From: an uncultured Clostridia bacterium
Lineage (GTDB): Bacteria > Bacillota > Clostridia > Peptostreptococcales > Anaerovoracaceae
Assembly: GCA_934256595.1 (NCBI GenBank)
Contig: CAKQOW010000024.1
Span: forward strand, 1-32,446
Reading direction: 5' to 3'
DNA: 32,446 nucleotides
Within the stretch, counting starts at the first letter, position 1; each line of letters opens with the position of its first letter. Below the pieces are notes generated by a model. The model was not told where the DNA came from, did not search any database, and was given only the letters and a program-made list of their open reading frames with translations. Position numbers and translations under genes: made by a program. Shown here one piece after another: positions 22,505 through 30,620 of the stretch.

Positions 22505-22541
22505 TGCAAGAGAAAAACTCCGGTTTCCCGAAGTTTTCTCC
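22505..22541 (-). terminator. Terminator after MFS transporter 2
   Basis: On the minus strand ACTTCGG pairs with CCGGAGT around a GAAA tetraloop (7 bp, one G-U pair), extended by A/U pairing, and is followed by TTTTTCTCTT. It separates the amidohydrolase 3-MFS unit from the amidohydrolase 2 operon. Confidence 0.85.
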
Positions 22542-22561
22542 TTGCAAAATTCTAAATTATA

Positions 22562-23836
22562 TTACATATCCGTTTCCGGATTGTATTTTCTTTTCTTTGT
22601 TGTCGCTACTGCTCTTATCACTGCAACAAGCGCAAGTACTGCCGCAATTATAAGCCATGGCGTCTGATATGAGCCATAGTGCTCATAGAGGGCTCCAAGT
22701 CCTGCTGCGCCGATAGCCCCGCCTATTGCTATGAACATATTCACATAACCTATAAGTCTTGGCATATCCTTTTCACCATACATATAGTTCATCAGAAGCG
22801 GTGAAATTATATTAATTGTAGGTACTCCAAGGATATAGAATATGCAGAATATCCACATTCCTGCCTGAGAAGCAGCCATTATGGATAGTCCCACAGCAGA
22901 TATTGCAAAGCTTGCTGCAGTTCCCACCGCTGCTACCGTAAGTCTGCATTTGTCACATATAACTCCTATAACAGGACCTGTGAACAGCATTACAAGTGAA
23001 AGTACGGATATGATTCCCGTAGCCTGTTCAGGTGTGAATCCGCTTATTACCATAGTAGGAATTCCATGCTGAAGTATTGAACTCGATGCGATTACTGCCA
23101 GAGTACACGATATAAGTACAAGCCATGTGATAGGTTTCCTGATTGCAACTTTAAAGTCAATGCCTTTTAATACGGATGACTGCATAGCCTGAAGTTCCGA
23201 TTCGTCAAGATCTCCGATTCTCCTGATACCTTTCTTTTCGGGGCTCCATGAAACAAGCGCAGCTGCTACAATTACGCCTATTGCAACACATACTGCCAGC
23301 ATAATATATCCGGCTCTCCAGCCCATTGAAACAACCACCTTGCTCAGAATATTGAACTCAAGCAGATAAACAAGAGTCATGCCTGTAAGGAAAAGGCTGA
23401 TTGCTCTGCCCTTGGCTTTTTCGCCAAACCAGTTCGATACAAGAAGCTGACATGGAGTCATAGTCATTGCTGCGAAACAGAATCCCTGCGGTACTGCGAA
23501 GATATAGAACATCCATACATTTTTTGCTGCCGCAAAGCCTATGAAGGATATTACACCTATGATACCTGCAATAATCATTATTTTCTTAATATGTTTTTCA
23601 TTAAGAAACTTTGATATAATCGCAAGAGTTACAATTCCTGTAACGGACATTACTGTCAGATAAAGAGAATATGCCGCAACAGAAAGACCAAGATCTTCAG
23701 TAACAGGGAGCATAAACACACCGGTTACTGATACAATTGCGCTGTAAACAAGTCCCGTTACTATGGCGGCGGCTATTACTATCCACCAGCCGTAATAGAA
23801 CTTACCGTTTTCATCTTTGAACGATAGTGATTTCAT
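22562..23836 (-). CDS. MFS transporter, FYYGWW-type monocarboxylate/OFA-like
   Basis: A 424-residue carrier with about twelve membrane segments. The N-terminal GKFYYGWWIVIAAAI opening and LVSNWFGEKAKGRAISL after TM4 are typical of bacterial MFS carriers related to the monocarboxylate/oxalate-formate group. A central loop (KKGIRRIGDLDESELQ) precedes the second half with GPVIGVICDKC. It lies 37 bp after amidohydrolase 3 and has its own GGAGGGAT ribosome site, so the two form one transcription unit ending at 22505-22541. It probably moves the substrate or product of amidohydrolase 3; direction and substrate are unknown. Confidence 0.87.
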   Translation of the reverse strand: MKSLSFKDENGKFYYGWWIVIAAAIVTGLVYSAIVSVTGVFMLPVTEDLGLSVAAYSLYLTVMSVTGIVTLAIISKFLNEKHIKKIMIIAGIIGVISFIGFAAAKNVWMFYIFAVPQGFCFAAMTMTPCQLLVSNWFGEKAKGRAISLFLTGMTLVYLLEFNILSKVVVSMGWRAGYIMLAVCVAIGVIVAAALVSWSPEKKGIRRIGDLDESELQAMQSSVLKGIDFKVAIRKPITWLVLISCTLAVIASSSILQHGIPTMVISGFTPEQATGIISVLSLVMLFTGPVIGVICDKCRLTVAAVGTAASFAISAVGLSIMAASQAGMWIFCIFYILGVPTINIISPLLMNYMYGEKDMPRLIGYVNMFIAIGGAIGAAGLGALYEHYGSYQTPWLIIAAVLALVAVIRAVATTKKRKYNPETDM

Positions 23837-23873
23837 TGTGATCCCTCCTCATAAAAAATAGAATAATTGCAAT

Positions 23874-25613
23874 TTATCTTTTAAAGACTGTTATGCCTTT
23901 GAAAACTGTTTCTTCCGATACCGTTAATTCATAATCCAGAATATCACATTCTTCAAGATTGTTTGATAAAACAACCATATCCGCCGATTTGCCGACTTCA
24001 AAGGAGCCGGTTACATTTTCAAGCCCATGCTGGTATGCACCCCAGATTGTAAGCGCTGCTATTCCTTCATTCAGTGACAGACATTCCCTTGTCGGATTGT
24101 CTTCAGGTCCCATTTTACAGTCCTTGTATTTTTCATACATAGGATAGGATTTTCCGACTGCTCTTGTCATTGCTGTCTGCAGCCCCTGATACGGATTTAT
24201 CATACCTCCTATAGGGAAATCAGTTCCGAAAGCAATTATTACGCCTTCATCAAGAAGTGATTTAAGCGGGAAGAAATACTGCGGTCTTTTTTTGCCGAAA
24301 GACGACTGATATCCAAACTCATACACTGTTTCCACCGCTCCCCACATAGGCTGCATTGAAGCTATTGCCTCAAGATCTGCAAATCTTTTTTTGTCCTCTT
24401 CTCTAATCATCATTACATGAGCTATAACATTGCGGTTACCGTTTTTTCCGGTCTGCCGGTTTATGTATTCAAATCCGTCAAGTGTATGCTTAACTGCTCC
24501 GTCACCCATTGCGTGCACATGTATCTGATATCCTGCCTGAGATACTTTAAGAAAAGCGTTTTCCATTTCCTGTTTTGTCCATAAAGGCTGCGATACGTAA
24601 TCCTCGGAAAGTCCCGCCGCTTCAAGCGCAGATTTTTCATACGGCTCAGTAAGGTAAAAGTTCAGTCCGCCTCCGTCCATAAAGAACTTGGCGGCATTCA
24701 CCTTATAGTCATCGCCCTCGTCATCTCTGCCGAACCTCTCGCATATTTTGTCTATAGTGTCGTTGTCATAGGAAGGCTTGATATATTCCTGACTTCTGAC
24801 CCTCAGTGTGAGCTTTTCTTCTCTGACAAGCTGTCTGTATGCCTCCTTGGCATTTGGCGTTGCAAGGGCGTCAAATATCATTGTTATGCCAAACGGCGCC
24901 GCTATATTGCTCTGAAAGCTTTGAATTGCCTCCTTGTATTCATCTACGGTATAATCTCCTCCCGGTATACCCTCGATAACAAGATTTATTGCATCTGCCT
25001 CCTGAAAAAATCCTGTGGGATTACCTTCTTTATCTCTGATGATAACTCCGCCTCTGACATCCGGAGTATTTTTGTCTATTCCTGCAATTTCAAGAGCCTT
25101 GCTGTTAAACCAGCCGTAATGCATACAGTAGGATCTGACTATGACAGGTCTGTCGCTGCATATTCTGTCAAGATCCTCTTTTGTAGGATATGCTCCTCCG
25201 TCCTGTACAAACAGATATGCGTTTATTCCCGCAATCCTTATAAGTTCTTTGTCAGGATTTGCTTTGACATATCCGCTGATTTTATCCAGATAGTAATTGA
25301 GATAATCATCTCTTGTTTTGCCTTCCTCAGCCTCAAGTCCGTAAAGGTCATAGCTGAAGGTCTGATTTGCAAGCATAGACGGGTGCAGATGGGCATCTGA
25401 CAGTCCCGGTATAACCATTTTTCCGTCAAGCTCTGTTACCTCTGTATTATCTCCTCTGAATGAAGCAGCTTCATCATTGCTTCCCACATATATAAATCTG
25501 CCGTCTTTTATTGCAACCGCTTCATAGTGCTTTGGCGCACCTTTCATATCTGTGCAATAGAAGCTGCCGTTCGTATATATTCTGTCTGCTTCGGTTTTTA
25601 TGGAACATGTCAT
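23874..25613 (-). CDS. YtcJ-type amidohydrolase (Amidohydro_3), copy 3
   Basis: A 579-residue predicted metallohydrolase. The ATG at 25613 is placed 8 bp after GGAGG; a GTG 9 bp upstream lies within that site. Motifs: ADRIYTNGSFY, LSDAHLHPS (His75, His77), YQIHVHAMGDGAVKH, VIAHVMMIREED, IAFGTDFPIGGMINPY, and SFEVGKSADMVVLSNN. There is no signal peptide, so the enzyme is cytoplasmic. It heads the first enzyme-transporter unit, next to the LuxR/AraC regulator pair that probably controls it. Substrate prediction is limited to amide, formamide or cyclic-imide type bonds by family. Confidence 0.9.
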   Translation of the reverse strand: MTCSIKTEADRIYTNGSFYCTDMKGAPKHYEAVAIKDGRFIYVGSNDEAASFRGDNTEVTELDGKMVIPGLSDAHLHPSMLANQTFSYDLYGLEAEEGKTRDDYLNYYLDKISGYVKANPDKELIRIAGINAYLFVQDGGAYPTKEDLDRICSDRPVIVRSYCMHYGWFNSKALEIAGIDKNTPDVRGGVIIRDKEGNPTGFFQEADAINLVIEGIPGGDYTVDEYKEAIQSFQSNIAAPFGITMIFDALATPNAKEAYRQLVREEKLTLRVRSQEYIKPSYDNDTIDKICERFGRDDEGDDYKVNAAKFFMDGGGLNFYLTEPYEKSALEAAGLSEDYVSQPLWTKQEMENAFLKVSQAGYQIHVHAMGDGAVKHTLDGFEYINRQTGKNGNRNVIAHVMMIREEDKKRFADLEAIASMQPMWGAVETVYEFGYQSSFGKKRPQYFFPLKSLLDEGVIIAFGTDFPIGGMINPYQGLQTAMTRAVGKSYPMYEKYKDCKMGPEDNPTRECLSLNEGIAALTIWGAYQHGLENVTGSFEVGKSADMVVLSNNLEECDILDYELTVSEETVFKGITVFKR

Positions 25614-25649
25614 TTGCTTCACCTCCCAAGTTGTCTAAATCTTATGTAT

Positions 25650-25678
25650 ATTATAATAAAACTTCTGCATTTTTTTAA
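25650..25678 (-). promoter_or_regulatory. Possible activator-dependent promoter of amidohydrolase 3
   Basis: A perfect TATAAT (25650-25655 on the minus strand) with a poor -35 (TTAAAA, 25673-25678) at 17 bp. A weak -35 would fit control by the adjacent LuxR- or AraC-type protein. Confidence 0.4.
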
Positions 25679-25760
25679 AACACACATTTTTATTATTTTT
25701 GTAATACTCTGTATACTGCTTTTGATTTATATATAATTCTTTTTTAGTATTCAGCTCACT

Positions 25761-25805
25761 AAAAAACAGGCAGCATAATGATGTTTATCCCATTATTACT
25801 GCCTG
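25761..25805 (-). terminator. Terminator of the araC-luxR unit
   Basis: CAGGCAG (25767-25773) pairs with CTGCCTG (25799-25805), and ATAATG with CATTAT inside, separated by a small internal loop. The minus strand continues with TTTTTTAG. It lies 23 bp past the LuxR gene stop. Confidence 0.88.
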
Positions 25806-25827
25806 CGGTCTTTACTTCTGTTTCATA

Positions 25828-26592
25828 TTATTCGTTTTCACCTGATGATGAAATAATCTTCAGCAATTCAACTCTGCTGTTTATCTCAAGTTTGCTGAAC
25901 ACATTACTTATATGCTTTTTTAATGTGTTCTTTGAAATGGCAAGTCTGTCGCTTATTTCGTTATCCGTAAGTCCTCTGCTCCAAAGTTCAATAATTTCAG
26001 TTTCTCTGTCAGTAAGTCCATATATGGTTTTCAGACTGCTGTCTGCAGGTTTTAGTCTGTAAGGCTCGCTTTCTCTGTACAGCCTTATATTCAGATGAGC
26101 TTTCAGGATATTCACTATTTCAAGATCCTTATCCGAAAAGTCGTTTTTATCATCTGTCCTGTACAGATTTATTGAGCCGAGAGCTTTCCCCTTATACCCT
26201 ATACCTGCCAGAATTGAATACCTGATATGTTTAGGTTTCCAGATCAGATTATAGTATTCCGTATCTTCAAGCTTTTCTTCAAACATATACTCGCTTACTC
26301 TTATTGCCGGATGCTTGGAGTCCATCATAAGATTTTTAAGGGTTCTGAGAGGGTTTATTTTCTCCAGCCGGCCGCTATCTGTTTCAAGCTCCTCTTTTGA
26401 AATATTATATCCCACAGGATTTGTAACTCCGCCGTCTGTGCACAGGAAAAATGCGCCGTAATCAAACCTGACAAGATACTGAAGCATATCAAACATCTCT
26501 TTTCTCATACTGTCTATATCGTCGCTGCCATGGATCTGGAGCACTATCTCGTTTATGAATTTCCATTCGTTTTCTGTTATTTTCTCAATCAT
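25828..26592 (-). CDS. LuxR-type transcriptional regulator with GAF-like sensor
   Basis: A 254-residue regulator. The first ~170 residues look like a GAF-type sensory domain (FDYGAFFLCTDGG, then IRYSILAGIGYKGKALGSINLYR, DFSDKDLEIVNILKAHL). The C-terminal LuxR/GerE helix-turn-helix is clear from about residue 193: LTDRETEIIELWSRGLTDNEISDRLAISKNTLKKHI, with FSKLEINSRVELL. There is no receiver domain, so it senses a small molecule rather than a phosphorylation signal (inference). It follows the AraC-type gene by 17 bp and precedes amidohydrolase 3, its most likely target. Confidence 0.88.
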   Translation of the reverse strand: MIEKITENEWKFINEIVLQIHGSDDIDSMRKEMFDMLQYLVRFDYGAFFLCTDGGVTNPVGYNISKEELETDSGRLEKINPLRTLKNLMMDSKHPAIRVSEYMFEEKLEDTEYYNLIWKPKHIRYSILAGIGYKGKALGSINLYRTDDKNDFSDKDLEIVNILKAHLNIRLYRESEPYRLKPADSSLKTIYGLTDRETEIIELWSRGLTDNEISDRLAISKNTLKKHISNVFSKLEINSRVELLKIISSSGENE

Positions 26593-26609
26593 TTTGTTTA
26601 CCTTTTCAG

Positions 26610-27542
26610 TTATTTTAAAAACATTTCCAGATAGTGATTAACAAGACTGCCGTTCAGTTCGTCTTTAATATCTTCAAGTGAATAATACGAAAGCGTGTTT
26701 TCTTTTGCCGTATTGGCTCCGTATTTCTTTCTGAACTGCGCAGGTGTGCAATTATACCATTTCTTAAAGGCGCTGTAAAAATACTTTACGTCTGAAAATC
26801 CGCACTCCTCGGATATCTGCACTATAGTGCTGTCGGTGTCAAGCAGCAGCGGCTCCGACATATTGGCTCTCCTGTAGGAAAGCATATTTCTGAAACCTAC
26901 CGAGATTTTTCGCAGATATTCGGACACATAGCCGGGAGTAAGATTAAGCTCATCCGCAAGATTATTTACGGTTATGTTCTCTGTGAAATGTTCATACATA
27001 TAGGTGTTTATCCTGTGGTATCTGTCCATAAGCTCCTCTGTCACCCCGTCAGGGTCTATATACCAGAAAAACAGTATATCAAATCTGCTTATGAACATTT
27101 TAACTATCCGTTCTGTTATATCATTTATTCTGCTCCTGTCAGGCTCAGGGGTATCGGCCAGATATTTAAGCAGTGAAATCAGCGTGCCTTTGAGCTGTCT
27201 GAAATCTGCTCTGTCAAGATTTCTGCCTATTCCCTCGCATACGAACAGGGCTGCCGTAATAAACGGATATTTTATTTCAAAACTGTTAAGATCAATATAA
27301 AAGGATATACATATGTTATCCGCCCCGTCACAGAGATAATAGGCGTCCTTGTCTATAGACACAAACTCTCCCGATCTCAAAGGTATGTCCTCATAGCCGT
27401 ATGACAGTGTAATCTCACCTTTAAGGCAGAATATTATCTCCAGCATATTCTCATGAAGCTGTGTAGGTATCCTGTCCGCCGAATATATGCTGATGCCCAG
27501 AGGGGTATCCTTTATCCATTCTATTTTTCGTTCTTCTGACAT
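26610..27542 (-). CDS. AraC family transcriptional regulator
   Basis: A 310-residue regulator. The N-terminal cupin-like sensor (about 20-150: HENMLEIIFCLKGEITLSYG, IPLRSGEFVSID) is followed by the double HTH of AraC/XylS proteins (about 180-275). That region has ITVNNLADELNLTPGYVSEYLRK, STIVQISEECGFSDVKYFYSAFKKWYNCTPAQFRKKYG. A 35-residue C-terminal tail follows. The ribosome site is weak (GGCAGG). Only about 20 bp separate its start from the rnpB terminator, so its promoter must overlap rnpB or expression depends on read-through. It probably regulates the amidohydrolase block together with the LuxR-type protein. Confidence 0.9.
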   Translation of the reverse strand: MSEERKIEWIKDTPLGISIYSADRIPTQLHENMLEIIFCLKGEITLSYGYEDIPLRSGEFVSIDKDAYYLCDGADNICISFYIDLNSFEIKYPFITAALFVCEGIGRNLDRADFRQLKGTLISLLKYLADTPEPDRSRINDITERIVKMFISRFDILFFWYIDPDGVTEELMDRYHRINTYMYEHFTENITVNNLADELNLTPGYVSEYLRKISVGFRNMLSYRRANMSEPLLLDTDSTIVQISEECGFSDVKYFYSAFKKWYNCTPAQFRKKYGANTAKENTLSYYSLEDIKDELNGSLVNHYLEMFLK

Positions 27543-27562
27543 AATGTTACCTGCCCTTTATA

Positions 27563-27584
27563 CAAAAAGAACCTCAGAGGGTTC
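27563..27584 (-). terminator. Terminator of rnpB
   Basis: On the minus strand GAACC pairs with GGTTC (5 bp) around a 6-nt loop, followed by TTTTTG. It is short but well placed about 13 nt after the RNase P RNA. Confidence 0.7.
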
Positions 27585-27596
27585 ATATTTATAACA

Positions 27597-27946
27597 TATT
27601 CGGGCAGGCTGTAAGCCGGGTTCTGTATCAGACAATCATCTATCTAGACCTGCTGTCACCAGCAGGCTCAAGCGACCCACCAACCCGGGCAGCGACGGGC
27701 AGCCGCCTTTTATGCCCGCTTTTGGTCTTGCTCCGAATGGGGTTTACACGGCCAGCATGTTACCATACTGCCGGTGAGCTCTTACCTCACCATTTCAACC
27801 TTGCCACAGCCAAACTGTTTCGGCGGTATGTTTCTGTTGCACTTTCCTTAAGGTTACCCTCACCAGACGTTATCTGGCATCCTCGCCCTGTGGAGCCCGG
27901 ACTTTCCTCACGCCTTACGGCCTGCGATTGTCTGCCTGCCCGAATA
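27597..27946 (-). ncRNA. rnpB: RNase P RNA
   Basis: The catalytic RNA of RNase P, which trims the 5' leader of tRNA precursors. On the minus strand the 5' and 3' ends form a 12-bp P1 helix (GGGCAGGC with GCCTGCCC plus flanking ATTC/GAAT). The universal core GAGGAAAGTCCGGGCTCC follows the 5' end, ACAGGGC and GGTAAGAGCTCACCGG lie in the middle, and AGAACCCGGCTTACAG lies near the 3' end. Length of about 345-350 nt and the layout suggest the common A type. Ends are approximate by a few bases. It begins about 3-7 bp after the nif3-like stop codon. Confidence 0.96.
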
Positions 27947-27949
27947 ATA

Positions 27950-28735
27950 TTAAATTTTTTCAAACGGATTTATATCTATACTGCTTCTGATAAAATCCAC
28001 TTCCGTAAGCTCATTTGAAAGCATCAGCTCTGTAAACGCATCTGCAAATATCCTCTCCGTACCGAAATGGCCTGCATCTATAACGCACATGCCCATTTCT
28101 CTGGCATTAATCGCCTCGTGATATTTGACATCTCCCGTAACAAACACATCACAGCCGTTTTTCATTGCAGGCTCTATGTATTCTGATCCTGCGCCGCTGC
28201 ATATTCCCACCTTGCTTACCGGAGTATCCGGCTCGCCTGTGATTGTAACAAAGCTTCTGTCTATTTCAAGCCCGTCAGCCAGCTTATGCGCAAGCTCTAG
28301 GAGACTTGTCTGTCTGCAGTAGCCTGTTCTTGTGATTTCATCTTCACAGCCGTCTATAATCAGCGGAAATATCTCGTCAAGATCAAGGATATCTGCAATA
28401 TAGTCGTTGTTGCCTTCCGGAGCCTTGTCGAAGTTGGTATGCAGTGAATATACGGATATGCCGTTGTTTACAAGGTCTATTATGTATCTGCCCTTTACCT
28501 CATCCGCATCAATGCTTTTGACGCCGGTAAATATAAGGGGGTGATGAGTTATAATCAGGTCGGCTTTTTCTCTTACGGCCTCCTCTATAACCTCAAAGGT
28601 TATTTCCAGCGCCACGAGAGCTCTTCTGATTTCTCTGTTGCCGCAGTTTATCTGTATTCCGCTGTTGTCCCAGCTTTCCTGTGTTTCCTCAGGAACTATG
28701 CTGTCCAGTCTGTTTATAAGGTCATACAGTTTCAT
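27950..28735 (-). CDS. NIF3-like dinuclear metal centre protein (DUF34)
   Basis: A 261-residue member of the Nif3/YqfO family. Seen: ESWDNSGIQINCG at the N-terminus, the metal-site motif IITHHPLIF, SLHTNFDKAPEGNND, and C-terminal DVFVTGDVKYHEAINAREMGMCVIDAGHFGTE. This is the short form without the inserted PII-like domain found in many Firmicutes homologs (about 370 residues). The biochemical role is not settled; a GTP cyclohydrolase-like or metal-insertase role has been suggested. It overlaps trmK by 14 bp and is the last protein gene of the dnaG-rpoD operon. Confidence 0.93.
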   Translation of the reverse strand: MKLYDLINRLDSIVPEETQESWDNSGIQINCGNREIRRALVALEITFEVIEEAVREKADLIITHHPLIFTGVKSIDADEVKGRYIIDLVNNGISVYSLHTNFDKAPEGNNDYIADILDLDEIFPLIIDGCEDEITRTGYCRQTSLLELAHKLADGLEIDRSFVTITGEPDTPVSKVGICSGAGSEYIEPAMKNGCDVFVTGDVKYHEAINAREMGMCVIDAGHFGTERIFADAFTELMLSNELTEVDFIRSSIDINPFEKI

Positions 28736-29447
28736 TTAGCAGTCCCTCCAGATATTCTAGGTTTTGGTTTACTATAATTTGTTTACTGTTATCTTTGCTC
28801 TGTTTAAGCTGCTCCAGTATATCTTTCTCTGAATTTACTCTTCTCTGTATAAATTCCCTGCCCAGTGGCTCCTCTGCAAGCCATAGCGGCATCTCAAGGC
28901 GTATGTCGTCTTCAGCAAGTGATGAGAAAAACGATATATTCTCCTGAAGCTTTGTCAGATTTCTGTCTGCCTGCGTTATGGCGGTTATGATATTGCATAT
29001 AAATCTGCCCTCTCTGACAAGCCTGTCACCTGTAATACTGAAACCGTTTGACAGGAGCCAGTGTCTGAGTCTTCCTGCAGATATCCTCGGCTGCAGCACA
29101 TATTTACCTATGCTCTTGGTCTTAGCCATATCAGCAGCCAGTATCTGAGTCATCAGTATACCGCCCATGCCTGCGATTACAACATCGTCAACCTCACCGT
29201 CCGACAGGACTTCAAGACCGTTTCCCAGTCTCAGATCAAAGGTTTCGCCGGGATAAAGCATATTGCAGTTGTCTCTCGCCTTGTCAAGCGAGCCTTTGCT
29301 GACATCAGCCATTATAACCTTGGGGCATATTCTGTTTTCCCAGAGATAAATAGGTAAAAAACCGTGATCCGTACCTATGTCTGCCATGGTTTCTCCTGTA
29401 TTTATCTCGTCTGCTATCATCTGCAGCCTGTCTGTCAAAGCTATCAT
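28722..29447 (-). CDS. trmK: tRNA (adenine(22)-N1)-methyltransferase
   Basis: A 241-residue SAM-dependent methyltransferase that modifies A22 in the D-loop of tRNA. The SAM-binding motif ETMADIGTDHGFLPIYL lies near residues 19-35. It is followed by IMADVSKGSLDKAR, LRLGNGLEVL, and the catalytic-region VVIAGMGGILM; ISAGRLRHWLLSNGF is also typical. Length matches the TrmK/YqfN family. Its ATG immediately follows the rpoD stop (TAAATG), so translation is probably coupled, and its end overlaps the NIF3 gene. Confidence 0.92.
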   Translation of the reverse strand: MIALTDRLQMIADEINTGETMADIGTDHGFLPIYLWENRICPKVIMADVSKGSLDKARDNCNMLYPGETFDLRLGNGLEVLSDGEVDDVVIAGMGGILMTQILAADMAKTKSIGKYVLQPRISAGRLRHWLLSNGFSITGDRLVREGRFICNIITAITQADRNLTKLQENISFFSSLAEDDIRLEMPLWLAEEPLGREFIQRRVNSEKDILEQLKQSKDNSKQIIVNQNLEYLEGLLNETV

Positions 29448-30614
29448 TTATTCTAAGTAGTCCTTTAATTTCTTGCTTCTGCTGGGATGTCTGAGCTTTC
29501 TCAGAGCCTTTGCCTCAATCTGTCTTATTCTTTCTCTTGTTACGTCAAACTGCTTGCCTACTTCTTCAAGAGTTCTGGCTCTGCCGTCCTCAAGACCGAA
29601 ACGAAGCTTTAATACCTTCTGTTCTCTTTCGGTAAGTGTGTCAAGCACCTCAACAAGCTGCTCCTTGAGCATTGAAAACGCCGCAGCTTCTGCCGGAGCC
29701 GGAACCTCCTCGTCAGGTATGAAATCTCCCAGATGACTGTCCTCTTCTTCACCTATAGGAGTTTCAAGTGAAACAGGCTCCTGGGCTATTTTTAATATTT
29801 CTCTGACCTTGTCTTCGGAAATATCCATCTCTGCTGCAATCTCATCAGGCGACGGCTCACGTCCGTATTCCTGAAGCAGCTGTCTTGAAACCCTGATAAG
29901 CTTGTTTATGGTTTCAACCATATGAACCGGTATTCTGATAGTTCTGGCCTGATCCGCTATGGAACGTGTAATAGCCTGTCTTATCCACCATGTCGCATAT
30001 GTGGAGAATTTATAGCCCTTTCGCCAGTCGAATTTATCTACAGCCTTGATAAGACCCAGGTTTCCCTCCTGTATAAGGTCGAGGAACAGCATACCTCTGC
30101 CTACATATCTCTTGGCGATGCTGACTACAAGTCTCAGATTGGCTTCACAAAGCTTTTTCTTTGCTTCCTCATCGCCCTTTTCCATTTTTTTGGCAAGCTC
30201 TATTTCCTCATCTGCTGAAAGCAGAGGCACCTTGCCGATTTCCTTGAGATACATTCTTACAGGGTCATCTACTGTAATTCCCTTAGGAAGTGACGCCTCA
30301 AGGTCAACACTTCCGTCCTCTATAACCATATCGTCATCGTGTTCAATTTCGTCTACATCAAGGTTAAGAAGCTCCGCCTCATCAGGCTCTATATCATTAT
30401 CATCGTTTCTGATTTCCATTTCGGATTCTATCTCAATACCCATGTTCATTATTTTTTCGTACATATCGTCGATAAAATCCTTATCCATATCGAGATTTCC
30501 TATTATTTCTGAAATCTCTCCGTAGGAAAGCTTGCCGCCCTTGCTCTTTGCTTTTTCTTTGAGCAGGGTTATACACTCTTTCTTTTTGTTTTCATCTGCT
30601 TCATTGTAGGCCAT
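29448..30614 (-). CDS. rpoD: RNA polymerase primary sigma factor (sigma-A)
   Basis: A 388-residue housekeeping sigma factor. An acidic N-terminal region 1.1 (to about 110) precedes region 1.2 DPVRMYLKEIGKVPLLS. Region 2 has NLRLVVSIAKRYVGRGMLFLDLIQEGNLGL and YKFSTYATWWIRQAITRS (the -10 reader). Region 3 has RIPVHMVETINKL. Region 4 has LTEREQKVLKLRFGL and VTRERIRQIEAKALRKLRHPSR (the -35 reader). It lacks the non-conserved insert of proteobacterial RpoD, as in Firmicutes. The start is 6 bp after dnaG, with an AAGGGG site overlapping the dnaG end. Confidence 0.97.
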   Translation of the reverse strand: MAYNEADENKKKECITLLKEKAKSKGGKLSYGEISEIIGNLDMDKDFIDDMYEKIMNMGIEIESEMEIRNDDNDIEPDEAELLNLDVDEIEHDDDMVIEDGSVDLEASLPKGITVDDPVRMYLKEIGKVPLLSADEEIELAKKMEKGDEEAKKKLCEANLRLVVSIAKRYVGRGMLFLDLIQEGNLGLIKAVDKFDWRKGYKFSTYATWWIRQAITRSIADQARTIRIPVHMVETINKLIRVSRQLLQEYGREPSPDEIAAEMDISEDKVREILKIAQEPVSLETPIGEEEDSHLGDFIPDEEVPAPAEAAAFSMLKEQLVEVLDTLTEREQKVLKLRFGLEDGRARTLEEVGKQFDVTRERIRQIEAKALRKLRHPSRSKKLKDYLE

Positions 30615-30620
30615 ATGCTT

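Noticed and set aside
27722..28018. A 98-codon frame across rnpB
   Set aside because: It lies within the structured RNase P RNA.
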